The position numbers and the translations under genes are program-made. DNA of 36,872 bases, from the NCBI GenBank assembly GCA_902551695.1, contig CACDEI010000010.1:1-36872 (forward strand), written 5' to 3'. The first letter of the stretch is position 1. The number at the start of each line of letters is the position of its first letter. Source of the DNA: an uncultured Pseudomonadota bacterium (GTDB lineage Bacteria > Pseudomonadota > Gammaproteobacteria > Ga0077536). The notes under the pieces were generated by a model. The model worked only from the letters and a program-made list of their open reading frames with translations, had not been told where the DNA came from and searched no databases. Below, piece after piece: positions 24,043 to 32,399 of the stretch.

Positions 24043-24913
24043 AAAAAACACCGCTGCGAATGATGATAGCCCCTTAACTTTCGTTGAAATCTTCAAGGAA
24101 AAGTATGGGAAGGAATTGCGAGCGGTGATTCTTTATGGTTCTTGGATCCGAGGACGGCGGGATACAGTAATCGACTTTTATGTAGTTCTAGACTCATATA
24201 AGCCCTTGAATTCGAGGCTAGAGGCTAGTTTAAATCACTTGTTAGCTCCTAATGTTTACAATATGACTGTCCTACAGGGGGAGGAAACAATAGCCACCAA
24301 ATATGCCACGGTGTCAGCGGAAGTTTTTGAAAAAAGTATTTGCCATGATTTCCATCCCTACTTTTGGGCTCGCTTCGCTCAACCAAGTGAAATCTTATAT
24401 GCGAGAAACGAACACATTCGCACTGAATTAGCTGAGCTATTCAATATCGCTACCAAAAGACTAATTACCAAGGTTCTACCTCTACTGCCCAAAGCCTTCT
24501 CAATAAATGAACTATGGGAGAAAGCTTTTGAACTAACCTACAGATGCGAATTACGTAGCGAATCGGAAAATACTCCGAAAATACTAGCGGAGAACATGCA
24601 TCAAATATCAAACTTCTTAGCAAAAGGTTGTGGTCTAGAGTTTTCCGATAATGTAATTTATCGAGCGGGGAATGATTCCAGCCGATCCACCGAAATCCTC
24701 TGGATTTTTAGAACATTGGTGGGTAAATCATTAAGTGCGCTTCGACTTTTTAAAGCCCTCTTCACCTTTGAAAAGCCACTTGACTATCTTGTTTGGAAAA
24801 TAGAGAGACACACCGGAATCAGAGAGACACCTACTGACCTGCAACGTAAGTATCCGATACTATTTTCATGGACTTTGCTGTGGAAAATTTTTAAACGCGG
24901 CGGGTTTCGTTGA
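24035..24913 (+). CDS. Pol-beta-fold nucleotidyltransferase, possibly Tam41-like
   Basis: This 292-residue protein has an N-terminal nucleotidyltransferase motif AVILYGSWIRGRRDTVIDFYVVLD (GS at 35-36, D47). The first aspartate of the usual GS..DxD pattern is a valine here. The IDFxxxV form resembles the Tam41/Mmp37 phosphatidate cytidylyltransferases, which make CDP-diacylglycerol from phosphatidic acid, better than typical MNT antitoxins (a judgement from memory, not a search). The rest is helical with aromatic and charged residues and no clear membrane helix. Its overlap with the CDP-alcohol phosphotransferase (8 bases) and flippase (4 bases) links it to lipid headgroup formation. Confidence 0.6.
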   Translation: MSEKNTAANDDSPLTFVEIFKEKYGKELRAVILYGSWIRGRRDTVIDFYVVLDSYKPLNSRLEASLNHLLAPNVYNMTVLQGEETIATKYATVSAEVFEKSICHDFHPYFWARFAQPSEILYARNEHIRTELAELFNIATKRLITKVLPLLPKAFSINELWEKAFELTYRCELRSESENTPKILAENMHQISNFLAKGCGLEFSDNVIYRAGNDSSRSTEILWIFRTLVGKSLSALRLFKALFTFEKPLDYLVWKIERHTGIRETPTDLQRKYPILFSWTLLWKIFKRGGFR

Positions 24914-26241
24914 AAAAATTTTTCAACGAGCCCAATAGCTCCTTCACCAGGGTTTTAAAAAACTTATTCATACTACTGAGTGGCAGAGCGACAGCGGGAA
25001 TCTTGTTTTTCATTTCGATAATTATCTCCGCAAGACTTCTGGAACCAAGCGACCTTGGATTGATAGTCATGCTTCACGCTTATGTTATGACCATACGTGG
25101 CGTTATAACCGTGAAGCCCTTCGAAGCCATCGTGAAATACGGAACAATCGCCGCTGATAATGCTGATTTTGACCGTCTAGGCAAGTTACTTGTCTCGTGC
25201 ATGAAACTTGACGTCCTTACAGCCCTTCTAGGTTTTACCATCGCCTCATTTGGGATAAGTATATTGATCGATCTTCAATATCTCGAACCAAAAGCGGAAA
25301 AGATTGGTTGGATTTACTGCCTTTTACTCCTTATAGCAAATGATGGAACGGCTGTCGGCTCACTCAGAATATGGAACAAGTTCAATTACATAAGCTATTG
25401 TCTAATTGGAGGAGCACTCTCTCGGCTATTAGGTATAGTCACTTTATATATCTACGAGTCCCTAACCCTAACAAACGTTGCGTATGTTTGGTTTTTTTCC
25501 TCATGCGTTCAATATTTGCTACTACAAGCTACAGGCTGGTTTCTGATTTTAGATACGCTACCTAAACCGCTTCGCCACTACCTAACGCCTTTTAATTTAT
25601 GCGAACTAGAGAACCACGGAATCTGGCGTTTTTTGCATCTGGTTTACTGGCAAGGTGTGCTGGATACTATACCCAAACGAGGGGGAATTTTGTTAAGCGG
25701 CTTTTTCTTAGGACCTGAGATTGCAGCATTATACCGAATTACAAACGACCTGGCCGGGGTGATCGCCAAACCCGCGCTTTTGGTGAGGCAGGTAATTTTC
25801 CCGGACCTTGCCCGTCTAAAAAATGAAAGTTCCAAAAACCTACCGTTAACATTAAAAGTTTCGCTTATAGTAAGTCTACCTGCTGCATTACTGGCGATTG
25901 CGTCATTTTGGTTTGGAGAGGATCTCTTATCTTTCACTGTCGGAGAAGACTATACGATAGCCAGTGTTTTACTTACTATCTTGATCCTTTCAGCCACCTT
26001 GGAACTTGCATCATCTCCCCTGAGACCATTTTTATACGTTGCAGATTCCGCTGGAATATCGCTTGCAATTCAGATCTTTGGGACCATAGCTTACATTGGA
26101 ATATTTTATGTAGGAGTTGAAAGCCTCAACTTGCTTACACCTGGAATAGCATCCCTCACCTTAAATATCAGCACTTTGGTTCTGGCAGCTACGGCAATCT
26201 TCATGTCTCGCATAAAGCGGGAGAATCGAGCCTCATCTTAA
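24910..26241 (+). CDS. Wzx/MATE-type lipid flippase
   Basis: This 443-residue polytopic membrane protein of the oligosaccharide flippase family (MOP superfamily) has about 12-14 hydrophobic segments. The N-terminal pattern SGRATAGILFFISIIISARLLEPSDLGLIVMLHAYV is characteristic of the Wzx/RfbX type. It starts at a TTG that overlaps the previous stop (TTGA). Members flip lipid-linked sugars across the inner membrane; in this locus a lipid with a polar headgroup is the likeliest cargo (inference). It ends the plus arm, with 5 bases to the convergent serine palmitoyltransferase gene. No glycosyltransferase is encoded nearby. Confidence 0.8.
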   Translation: MKKFFNEPNSSFTRVLKNLFILLSGRATAGILFFISIIISARLLEPSDLGLIVMLHAYVMTIRGVITVKPFEAIVKYGTIAADNADFDRLGKLLVSCMKLDVLTALLGFTIASFGISILIDLQYLEPKAEKIGWIYCLLLLIANDGTAVGSLRIWNKFNYISYCLIGGALSRLLGIVTLYIYESLTLTNVAYVWFFSSCVQYLLLQATGWFLILDTLPKPLRHYLTPFNLCELENHGIWRFLHLVYWQGVLDTIPKRGGILLSGFFLGPEIAALYRITNDLAGVIAKPALLVRQVIFPDLARLKNESSKNLPLTLKVSLIVSLPAALLAIASFWFGEDLLSFTVGEDYTIASVLLTILILSATLELASSPLRPFLYVADSAGISLAIQIFGTIAYIGIFYVGVESLNLLTPGIASLTLNISTLVLAATAIFMSRIKRENRASS

Positions 26242-26246
26242 AAGAC

Positions 26247-27446
26247 TTAGGCTGCTTTTCCTAGACCTAGACTCTCTGCAACTCTAGCAAACGCATCTCC
26301 TATAGAGCCTATTTGTGCTCGACTGTGAGCGGCCGTAACACTACATCTGATCACACTTCCCCCGTCGGGTGCCGCAGGGGGGAGAATTAAATTGGTGTAG
26401 ACTCCCAGCTCTAAAAGCTTACTCCAGAAACTATAGCCTAAATTATCATCACTGAAAGAGGCTCCGACAATTGGACTAATCACCTCCCCAATATTCAGCC
26501 CAACAGCGGAGAGTCGTCCATGGAGATCATTAGCATTCTCCCAGGCTTTTTTTCTCAAGTGAGTTCCCTGCTTCATAAGCTGAAGCGCTGCTCGAGTAGT
26601 CGCTACTACTGATGGAGACGGCGAGGCTGTAAAAATATAAGGTCGACTTGAGTACTTGAAAATACCAGCCTCCTTGTGGTTACTAACACAAAAACCACCT
26701 ATTGAACCTAAGCTTTTACTGAAAGTACCGACTATAAAGTCAGTAGAATCGATTACGCCCCTCTCAAAGGCCAGACCTGCACCAGTTTCCCCAAACAACC
26801 CCAGTGAATGGGCCTCATCCACAAGAATATAGCATCCATATCTGTTCTTTAACTCTATGAATTCTTCAAGTGGAGCACAATCTCCTCTTATACTATACAA
26901 ACCCTCAACAATCACTAACGTTGACTTAGCTCGCTCACCAAGCCGCTTGAGCCGCTTTTCTAAACTTTCTGGATCATTATGCTTGAAACGCAACACATCT
27001 GCTCCTGACAGACGACAACCGTCATACAAACTCGCATGAGCTTCAGAATCTACAAGCGCCACATCATCCTTACCAAGCAAGGCAACGAGAGTGCCTAAAT
27101 TGGCTGAATAACCTGTGCTAAACACCATCGCGTGATTCATCTTAAATAACTCAGCTATCTCGGTTTCTAAACACAAGTGACCTCTATAGCTGCCGTTAGC
27201 CATTCTGGAACCGGTCGTGCCAGTCCCCTCTACTTCAAGGGCTTGATGCCCTGCAGAAATACACTCAGGAGAAAAAGTAAGGCCCAGGTAATTATTGGTT
27301 CCCGCTAAAATAACTTTATTATTAGATACAATTGCCTCGGTTGGAGATAGTATTTTATCTATTATAATTTGCGTAGGATTAATGGGTAGATTGTCCAGCG
27401 TTTCTTTTTTTATCGCAGCATCATTCAAATTATCTAAAAGTCCCAA
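26247..27446 (-). CDS. spt: Serine palmitoyltransferase (alpha-oxoamine synthase family)
   Basis: This PLP enzyme condenses L-serine with an acyl thioester to give 3-ketosphinganine, the first step of sphingolipid synthesis. The 399-residue protein has the alpha-oxoamine synthase order: NNYLGL (about 51-56), GTGTTGSRMANGSYRGHLCLE (74-94), H137 for PLP stacking, VDEAHSLGLFG (209-219) with D210 and H213, and the PLP lysine K244 in TFSKSLGSIGG. KBL and BioF are related paralogues; the neighbouring acyl carrier protein, fatty acyl-AMP ligase, ceramide synthase and reductase make serine palmitoyltransferase the best call. It lies 15 bases after the carrier protein gene. Confidence 0.9.
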   Translation of the reverse strand: MGLLDNLNDAAIKKETLDNLPINPTQIIIDKILSPTEAIVSNNKVILAGTNNYLGLTFSPECISAGHQALEVEGTGTTGSRMANGSYRGHLCLETEIAELFKMNHAMVFSTGYSANLGTLVALLGKDDVALVDSEAHASLYDGCRLSGADVLRFKHNDPESLEKRLKRLGERAKSTLVIVEGLYSIRGDCAPLEEFIELKNRYGCYILVDEAHSLGLFGETGAGLAFERGVIDSTDFIVGTFSKSLGSIGGFCVSNHKEAGIFKYSSRPYIFTASPSPSVVATTRAALQLMKQGTHLRKKAWENANDLHGRLSAVGLNIGEVISPIVGASFSDDNLGYSFWSKLLELGVYTNLILPPAAPDGGSVIRCSVTAAHSRAQIGSIGDAFARVAESLGLGKAA

Positions 27447-27461
27447 TGAAGCACTCCCTAA

Positions 27462-27701
27462 TTATCGTAAATTTTTTTCTACAACAGCACTCAAATCCGC
27501 TACGGTAACAACATCGGAAAGCTCGCTTTCGCCTATCACCAATTCAAATGCGTCCTCTATTTCACATAGCATCTCAATAATTTGAATGGATTCAAGACCC
27601 AAGTCCTTCACAAGTGCCGTGTCGTGCTCAACCTTGCGGCTGGGATCGGCAAATTGCTGCACCACTTCCTTAACCCGTTCCAATAACTCGTTCTCTTTCA
27701 T
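27462..27701 (-). CDS. acpR: Acyl carrier protein of ceramide synthesis
   Basis: This small acidic four-helix carrier protein (79 residues) has the phosphopantetheine site in DLGLESIQIIEMLCEIED. The serine is in an LES context instead of the common DSL. The ORF track starts at 27713 with a TTG; the ATG at 27701 has GAGG about 12 bases upstream and I prefer it. The neighbouring fatty acyl-AMP ligase would load it and serine palmitoyltransferase or ceramide synthase would use the acyl thioester, as described for Caulobacter. It lies 21 bases downstream of the reductase gene. Confidence 0.88.
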   Translation of the reverse strand: MKENELLERVKEVVQQFADPSRKVEHDTALVKDLGLESIQIIEMLCEIEDAFELVIGESELSDVVTVADLSAVVEKNLR

Positions 27702-27722
27702 AAAAGCAATCAACCTCTTGTG

Positions 27723-28649
27723 CTAGGTGGAGTCCTTCACTCCTTCCTGTAGATCTTTCGACGGCTTCCAGGTGGTACGAGATACAATATCCGAGTTGTC
27801 ACAAACCCACCTATCATGTCGGATCTCGTTTACCTTACCAGATGTCAACATGGGAGCATATCGAAATATTCTCGCCCCCAACATATTGATTCTAGATAAT
27901 AACCGAAGCACAAACAGTGGGATGGGTAAAAGTACCCAAGGTTTCCGGCCTCGGGAGCTTTGCCAAATTTCATCCCATGTATAGCCGCCCACTTTACCAT
28001 CATGACAAGTAAAAGTCTGTCCTTTACAGGCATCAAAATTATTACTTAAAGCGGTTATAGCTCGAACACAATCATCGACGTGGATAAAGGTTAGTCTTTG
28101 TCCTAACGGTCCTAAAGAAAGGCCTATTCCCAGTTTCATCAGTTTTAACAATGGCAAAAGCTCTTTGTCCCCACGTCCATAAACCGCGGTAGGCCTCAAG
28201 ATAATCCAATCCAATCCCGTTGAGTTTCTAAGCACACTTTCTCCCCGTCTTTTTGACTCAGAGTAGGCGGAAAGATGAGGCTGAGAGGCTGCCAGGGACG
28301 AGACATATATGACTCGGGGAGTTTTCATAACATCAAGTGCCACATTCACTACATTTTCTAAGGAACTTACGTTAGCCTCCTCGAAATCTTGTAGTTTCAA
28401 CCCTTTGACCGTGCCGGCACAATAGATTATCAGATCTGCATTTGTTAAGGCTTCCCGCACCACATCGTTTTTTTCTAGTGGAGTTTCGAGGATTGCGAGG
28501 TTGCTTTCCAAACCCGAACTCTTAGATCTATTGGCGTGCGGTCTTTGAAGCGACGTAATGGAGTGCCCCTCTCTTATCAATTCAGAGATTAGGTGCGTCC
28601 CTATGAATCCAGTGCCGCCCGTAAGGACGACGTTCTTCTTATCTTTTAT
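27723..28649 (-). CDS. bcerR: NAD-dependent epimerase/dehydratase, ceramide reductase
   Basis: This extended short-chain reductase (308 residues) would reduce the 3-keto group of oxidised ceramide. The NAD-binding motif TGGTGFIG lies upstream of the ORF-track start (28580, a TTG) and must be included. The frame is open back to the TAG stop of the preceding ligase, with no ATG, GTG or TTG. I place the start at ATA, 28647-28649, which gives MKDKKNVVLTGGTGFIG and has GGAG with 9 bases spacing. Other elements are YSESKRRGES (YxxxK) and RPTAVYGRG. ATT at 28655 is an alternative start, as is readthrough. Order spt-acp-reductase-ligase matches Caulobacter as I recall it. Confidence 0.8.
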   Translation of the reverse strand: MKDKKNVVLTGGTGFIGTHLISELIREGHSITSLQRPHANRSKSSGLESNLAILETPLEKNDVVREALTNADLIIYCAGTVKGLKLQDFEEANVSSLENVVNVALDVMKTPRVIYVSSLAASQPHLSAYSESKRRGESVLRNSTGLDWIILRPTAVYGRGDKELLPLLKLMKLGIGLSLGPLGQRLTFIHVDDCVRAITALSNNFDACKGQTFTCHDGKVGGYTWDEIWQSSRGRKPWVLLPIPLFVLRLLSRINMLGARIFRYAPMLTSGKVNEIRHDRWVCDNSDIVSRTTWKPSKDLQEGVKDST

Positions 28650-28655
28650 CGGAAT

Positions 28656-30395
28656 CTACTCCGACGCCGCTGATGCCACCTTTTGACCTTGAGTCCGCGC
28701 TAGGAAATCCTGTTTTGCTTTGGAGCGGGACAGTTTCCCGGATGATGTTCTAGGCAGTGTTTTAGGAGGAACCAAATCGATCTGACAAGAAACACCAAAA
28801 TGTAAAGAAACCAGTTCACAGAGATTTTTAATCAATTCGTTACGCTTAGCTGGATTACTCTCTCGAGACTCTACAACCATCACTACCCTATCGGTACCGT
28901 GATCATCCGAGAAAGAAAAAGCGGAGACATTACCAAAGCGTACACCTGGCAGGCTTTCAGCAAGATACTCTAAATCATGCGGCCAGATATTACGTCCATT
29001 CACAATTATAACGTCCTTACGACGTGCAGTGACCACCACATTATCGCCGTTTCTAAAACCAATATCTCCAGTATCCAACCACCCATCCGCACTAAGAACC
29101 TCATTGGTCGCATCTTTGTTATGAAAATAACCAGTCATCACGCTTTCGCCTCTTAAGCAAATTCGACCACACTGGAAATCATCTAGGTCATTTCCCTCAT
29201 CGTCACGAATAGCCAACTCGAAACTCGGGAGAATCTTACCGCAATCAACAAATGTAAGAATGTCCGATCCTTGGGTAGATTCTCTTATAATTACATCACC
29301 ACTGGTTGAGATCGACTGTTTATCTACGTTCATCACAGACATACCATCACCCAACTTAGCAAAACTAATAGCCAAGGCACATTCCGCCATTCCGTAACAC
29401 GGTACAAAAGAAGCAGGATTAAATTTTGCATCTTTTAAAACGTGGGCGAAACGCCGTAGCGGTTCCGGATGAATTCTCTCAGCACCGACACACGCAACCC
29501 TCCAGGAGCTAAGATCGTATTTATCTTGGTCTGTAAGCCGCAAACGTTTTGCGCATAAGGCATACCCAAATGGGGGGCTGGAGGAAATTGTGCCTCGATT
29601 CTCTGATATCAATTTCAACCAAAGCCTCGGCCTCATAGCAAAAGTTTTCGGGCTTAGATAATCTGCCGACAATTGATTGGCAAGCGGGAGAAGAACAAAT
29701 CCCACTAATCCCATGTCATGATAAAAAGGAAGCCAGGATACCATCCTATCATTTCCACCAATTTTTAGTCCGTGAACTGAAATATCTCTCAGATTGGACA
29801 TGACACATTTTTGAGTTATCTCAACGCCTCGAGGGAATCGGGTGCTCCCTGAGGTGTACTGTAGGTACGCGATGTCACCTGATTCTAAAGGCTTCAAAGG
29901 TTCCTCACTGGAAGGCAATATCTCGAACTCCTCTGGAGTTCCACATTTGATTGAATCTATTCGCTCAGCCGCTTGCCTCAAAAAGGCAATGTGAGAATCA
30001 GGCGCAATAGCCACATCAGCTCCACAGCTATCCAGCATCCTTTCTAGTTGCTCGACGTAAGCAGCTCTTGCTCCCACTTGTAATCCAGCTGGCAAAGCAA
30101 CTGGAATCAAACCAGCATATTGACAAGCAAAAAAGAATCTATGGAACATCGGATGAGTTTCTGCAACGAGCGCCACTCTGGCTCCTCGTTTCAACTTAAG
30201 ACTCATTAACTGGGAAGCAAGATATTTTGACTGCTCTTTTAATTCGGCGTAAGTCAAAGTGACATCAAGCTCACCTCTTCCATTATAAAAATTACATCCA
30301 GTCTCACCTGCTGCTGCATACTCTAATGCTTCAACTAATGTCCCGAATGTTGCGTTGATTAAGCTCAAAGACTTATTGAGTTTAGTAGGTTTCAT
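28656..30395 (-). CDS. aasR: Fatty acyl-AMP ligase loading the acyl carrier protein
   Basis: This 579-residue adenylate-forming enzyme of the FAAL/acyl-ACP synthetase class has the P-loop YLQYTSGSTRFPRGV (177-191), VSWLPFYHDMGLVG, YGMAECALAIS and WLDTGDIGFRNGDNVVVTARRKDVIIVNGRNIWP. It activates a fatty acid as acyl-AMP and transfers it to a carrier protein, here probably the small protein two genes downstream. Its TAG stop is in frame with, and directly followed by, the reductase reading frame. A promoter-like site lies about 88 bases upstream, so it heads the minus arm of four genes. Confidence 0.9.
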   Translation of the reverse strand: MKPTKLNKSLSLINATFGTLVEALEYAAAGETGCNFYNGRGELDVTLTYAELKEQSKYLASQLMSLKLKRGARVALVAETHPMFHRFFFACQYAGLIPVALPAGLQVGARAAYVEQLERMLDSCGADVAIAPDSHIAFLRQAAERIDSIKCGTPEEFEILPSSEEPLKPLESGDIAYLQYTSGSTRFPRGVEITQKCVMSNLRDISVHGLKIGGNDRMVSWLPFYHDMGLVGFVLLPLANQLSADYLSPKTFAMRPRLWLKLISENRGTISSSPPFGYALCAKRLRLTDQDKYDLSSWRVACVGAERIHPEPLRRFAHVLKDAKFNPASFVPCYGMAECALAISFAKLGDGMSVMNVDKQSISTSGDVIIRESTQGSDILTFVDCGKILPSFELAIRDDEGNDLDDFQCGRICLRGESVMTGYFHNKDATNEVLSADGWLDTGDIGFRNGDNVVVTARRKDVIIVNGRNIWPHDLEYLAESLPGVRFGNVSAFSFSDDHGTDRVVMVVESRESNPAKRNELIKNLCELVSLHFGVSCQIDLVPPKTLPRTSSGKLSRSKAKQDFLARTQGQKVASAASE

Positions 30396-30814
30396 TAGGC
30401 CCCGGTTTTTCCTCGAAATTAACCCAAATGATGACGTTCTCGCAAAGCCGTAGAAGCGCCATTCCCTTGTCCATCCTATGACAGTATAACCTTTTCGCTT
30501 CTTCTTAACAAAGGTTAGATAGTTTTGTTAATTTTCTATTTCTGAAGGAAAATTTCTTAATTTCTTCTTCTTCCCGCCAAGCACCCAAAGCCCATAATGT
30601 TAAAGAAACCAACATGCCGCAATCTAGGGATGTTTTTGCCAACCATATAATCCTTAAGAAAGCTTTCACTTTTAATTATCCCATTGAAATTAATAGATAT
30701 TTACAATTCGGCCACTTGATCCAACAAAAGACGGAAAGTACTACCACTTGACCTAATGAATTACTTTTAATGCTCTGATAGAAAATAAATTAAAGCAAGA
30801 AAAATAACCATAAT
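30396..30814. other. 419-base noncoding gap between imuB and the lipid operon
   Basis: This is the only gap over 300 bases. It is AT-rich, and I see no ORF with a convincing start, no tRNA and no tandem repeat. It contains one clear minus-strand promoter (30483-30511) and no recognisable strong terminator. Confidence 0.6.
30483..30511 (-). promoter_or_regulatory. Candidate promoter of the minus-strand ceramide operon
   Basis: On the minus strand TTGTTA and TATACT are separated by exactly 17 bases, giving a good sigma70-like site about 88 bases upstream of the fatty acyl-AMP ligase start. No operator-like palindrome is obvious beside it. Confidence 0.5.
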
Positions 30815-32383
30815 TCATTCGAACAGCCCTTGGAAAAACCAGTTTTCTTTACTAACCAGCTCCCTATAAATCCATAAAATCATTCCAGAATAGCTTTCTG
30901 CAACGAAGTAATCTCGAGCGATTTCTGCGCCAGTCCACCAATCACTAACTATTCGTTCACGTCCAGATAAAATTAATGCGCGACCATCATAAAATGGCTT
31001 ATTCTTCTTAACAACAAGTCTCATAGGTGGATCAATAAACCAGACTGGTCTTTTTATTTTTGGTAGCACATTGCCCGGCAGACAAGTTGCATTCTGCTTT
31101 CCATCAAAAGAATAGCAGTATGCGAAAGAATGCTCCGGCACATGCTCCGGTTTTCTATTTAAAACATATAGCGACTCTTCTCCGTAGCGCGACCGAATTA
31201 GATCCACAAATTGATCACACAGTAAATTCGTATCAGTTTTATTTGCCTTATGAAAAATATTTAAATTTTCTTGCCTTGCATTTTCCACTTCATCTAAAGA
31301 AAGTCGAATACTGTCGAAGGGCTCTCTAAATCTTTTGTTTTTCAATTTTTCCTCTAAAATCCTAAGCACGACAGAAATATTATTAGTTCCTGATAAAAAA
31401 ATAGGTACTTTTACTTCGGAGGAATATCTACAAAAAAACCAAGTTAACTGGCGCGCCTTTAAAGCCTTGCATGAAAGATATTTGTTTGCCTTTTTTAACA
31501 ATTCTTCTATGTAAGGTTTCAGATCGAGCCAACCTTCAACCTCGCAATCTAACGTTATTGAAATGTTTTCCTTCTGAGGAACAATATAGAATCGCTGTGG
31601 ATCGGGTTCGTAACCATAAAGACGATCAAATTGCTGTAATGCATCTTTCCCAAAACGCTCTGCCAAACCTTTTCGAGGCAATTTTTTGTAATCGCCTAAG
31701 GTTCGGACGCCCATTTTCTTCAAAAGTTCTAATTGTTTCGGCAAGAAAGAAAACATACTAACCGGAACCGTATTTATTTCCTTGGAAGTAAATCGATTTG
31801 ATACAGCCTCCTTCCTTCTTTTTTTCGCACCAATCTCCGCTAAAAGCGGAGTCGCGCCAGTTGCAAAGGCAAACTTGTAACCCCAATCATCAAGGTCATC
31901 GGACATCATCTTAATTAGCTTTTTCTGTCCTCCAAATAATTTCAAACTACCTTTCACCTCAACTAATAATCCATCAGGAAATTTGTCAACAACCAAAGGG
32001 CTAAATTTACCAGCCCAAAGGAGCAAACTATCGGTTTCTTTTTTTTCTATTCCTTTATTTCTCTCTAAAATTGTTATACCCCCTAGTCTCTCAACCAATG
32101 CAAGGGGCATATCTTTACGAACCCCTAACGCCTTAGCACTGTCATTCATTTGTAGAACTAGCGGCTCACCTTTGCCATCATCTACCAAAACACAAGGGTT
32201 TGATGGAATTAGCTTTTTAATCAATGATTGCAAAAAAAAGTGCGGGAAATTAAAAAAAAACCAAACTTTTTCACCTAACAGGCGCGAGTCAATTTGATTC
32301 GTAAATGATGATTTATTTTCAGTCTCTACTACATATTGAGGACCTAAGCGCTTTTCAAAAACGCTCTTCATATATCGAAACAT
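30815..32383 (-). CDS. imuB: ImuB, catalytically degenerate Y-family polymerase
   Basis: This 522-residue protein of the DinB/ImuB family acts in SOS mutagenesis. It begins, after a 38-residue extension, with VWFFFNFPHFFLQS, where active Y-family polymerases have the metal-binding D-x-D strand; no aspartate is present. VEVKGSLKLFGG replaces the second catalytic motif, so it is a pseudo-polymerase, as typical of ImuB. An internal clamp-binding motif QENLNIF (371-377) fits its role in recruiting the clamp. The C-terminus ends WFFQGLFE, like other ImuB proteins, so the gene is complete. It lies 16 bases after imuA. Confidence 0.92.
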   Translation of the reverse strand: MFRYMKSVFEKRLGPQYVVETENKSSFTNQIDSRLLGEKVWFFFNFPHFFLQSLIKKLIPSNPCVLVDDGKGEPLVLQMNDSAKALGVRKDMPLALVERLGGITILERNKGIEKKETDSLLLWAGKFSPLVVDKFPDGLLVEVKGSLKLFGGQKKLIKMMSDDLDDWGYKFAFATGATPLLAEIGAKKRRKEAVSNRFTSKEINTVPVSMFSFLPKQLELLKKMGVRTLGDYKKLPRKGLAERFGKDALQQFDRLYGYEPDPQRFYIVPQKENISITLDCEVEGWLDLKPYIEELLKKANKYLSCKALKARQLTWFFCRYSSEVKVPIFLSGTNNISVVLRILEEKLKNKRFREPFDSIRLSLDEVENARQENLNIFHKANKTDTNLLCDQFVDLIRSRYGEESLYVLNRKPEHVPEHSFAYCYSFDGKQNATCLPGNVLPKIKRPVWFIDPPMRLVVKKNKPFYDGRALILSGRERIVSDWWTGAEIARDYFVAESYSGMILWIYRELVSKENWFFQGLFE

Positions 32384-32399
32384 TTAATAGCAGAGACTG

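Noticed and set aside
24035-24913. Nucleotidyltransferase as an MNT-type antitoxin
   Set aside because: No HEPN toxin partner is adjacent, the protein is about twice the usual length, and it is coupled to lipid genes on both sides.
27723-28580. Reductase as a truncated pseudogene
   Set aside because: The frame is intact upstream and includes the full NAD-binding motif if ATA (or ATT) initiates; the protein length is then normal.
30396-30814. Small gene, RNA gene or CRISPR-like repeat in the 419-base gap
   Set aside because: No regularly spaced repeats, no tRNA fold and no ORF with convincing start and composition; only a promoter is supported.
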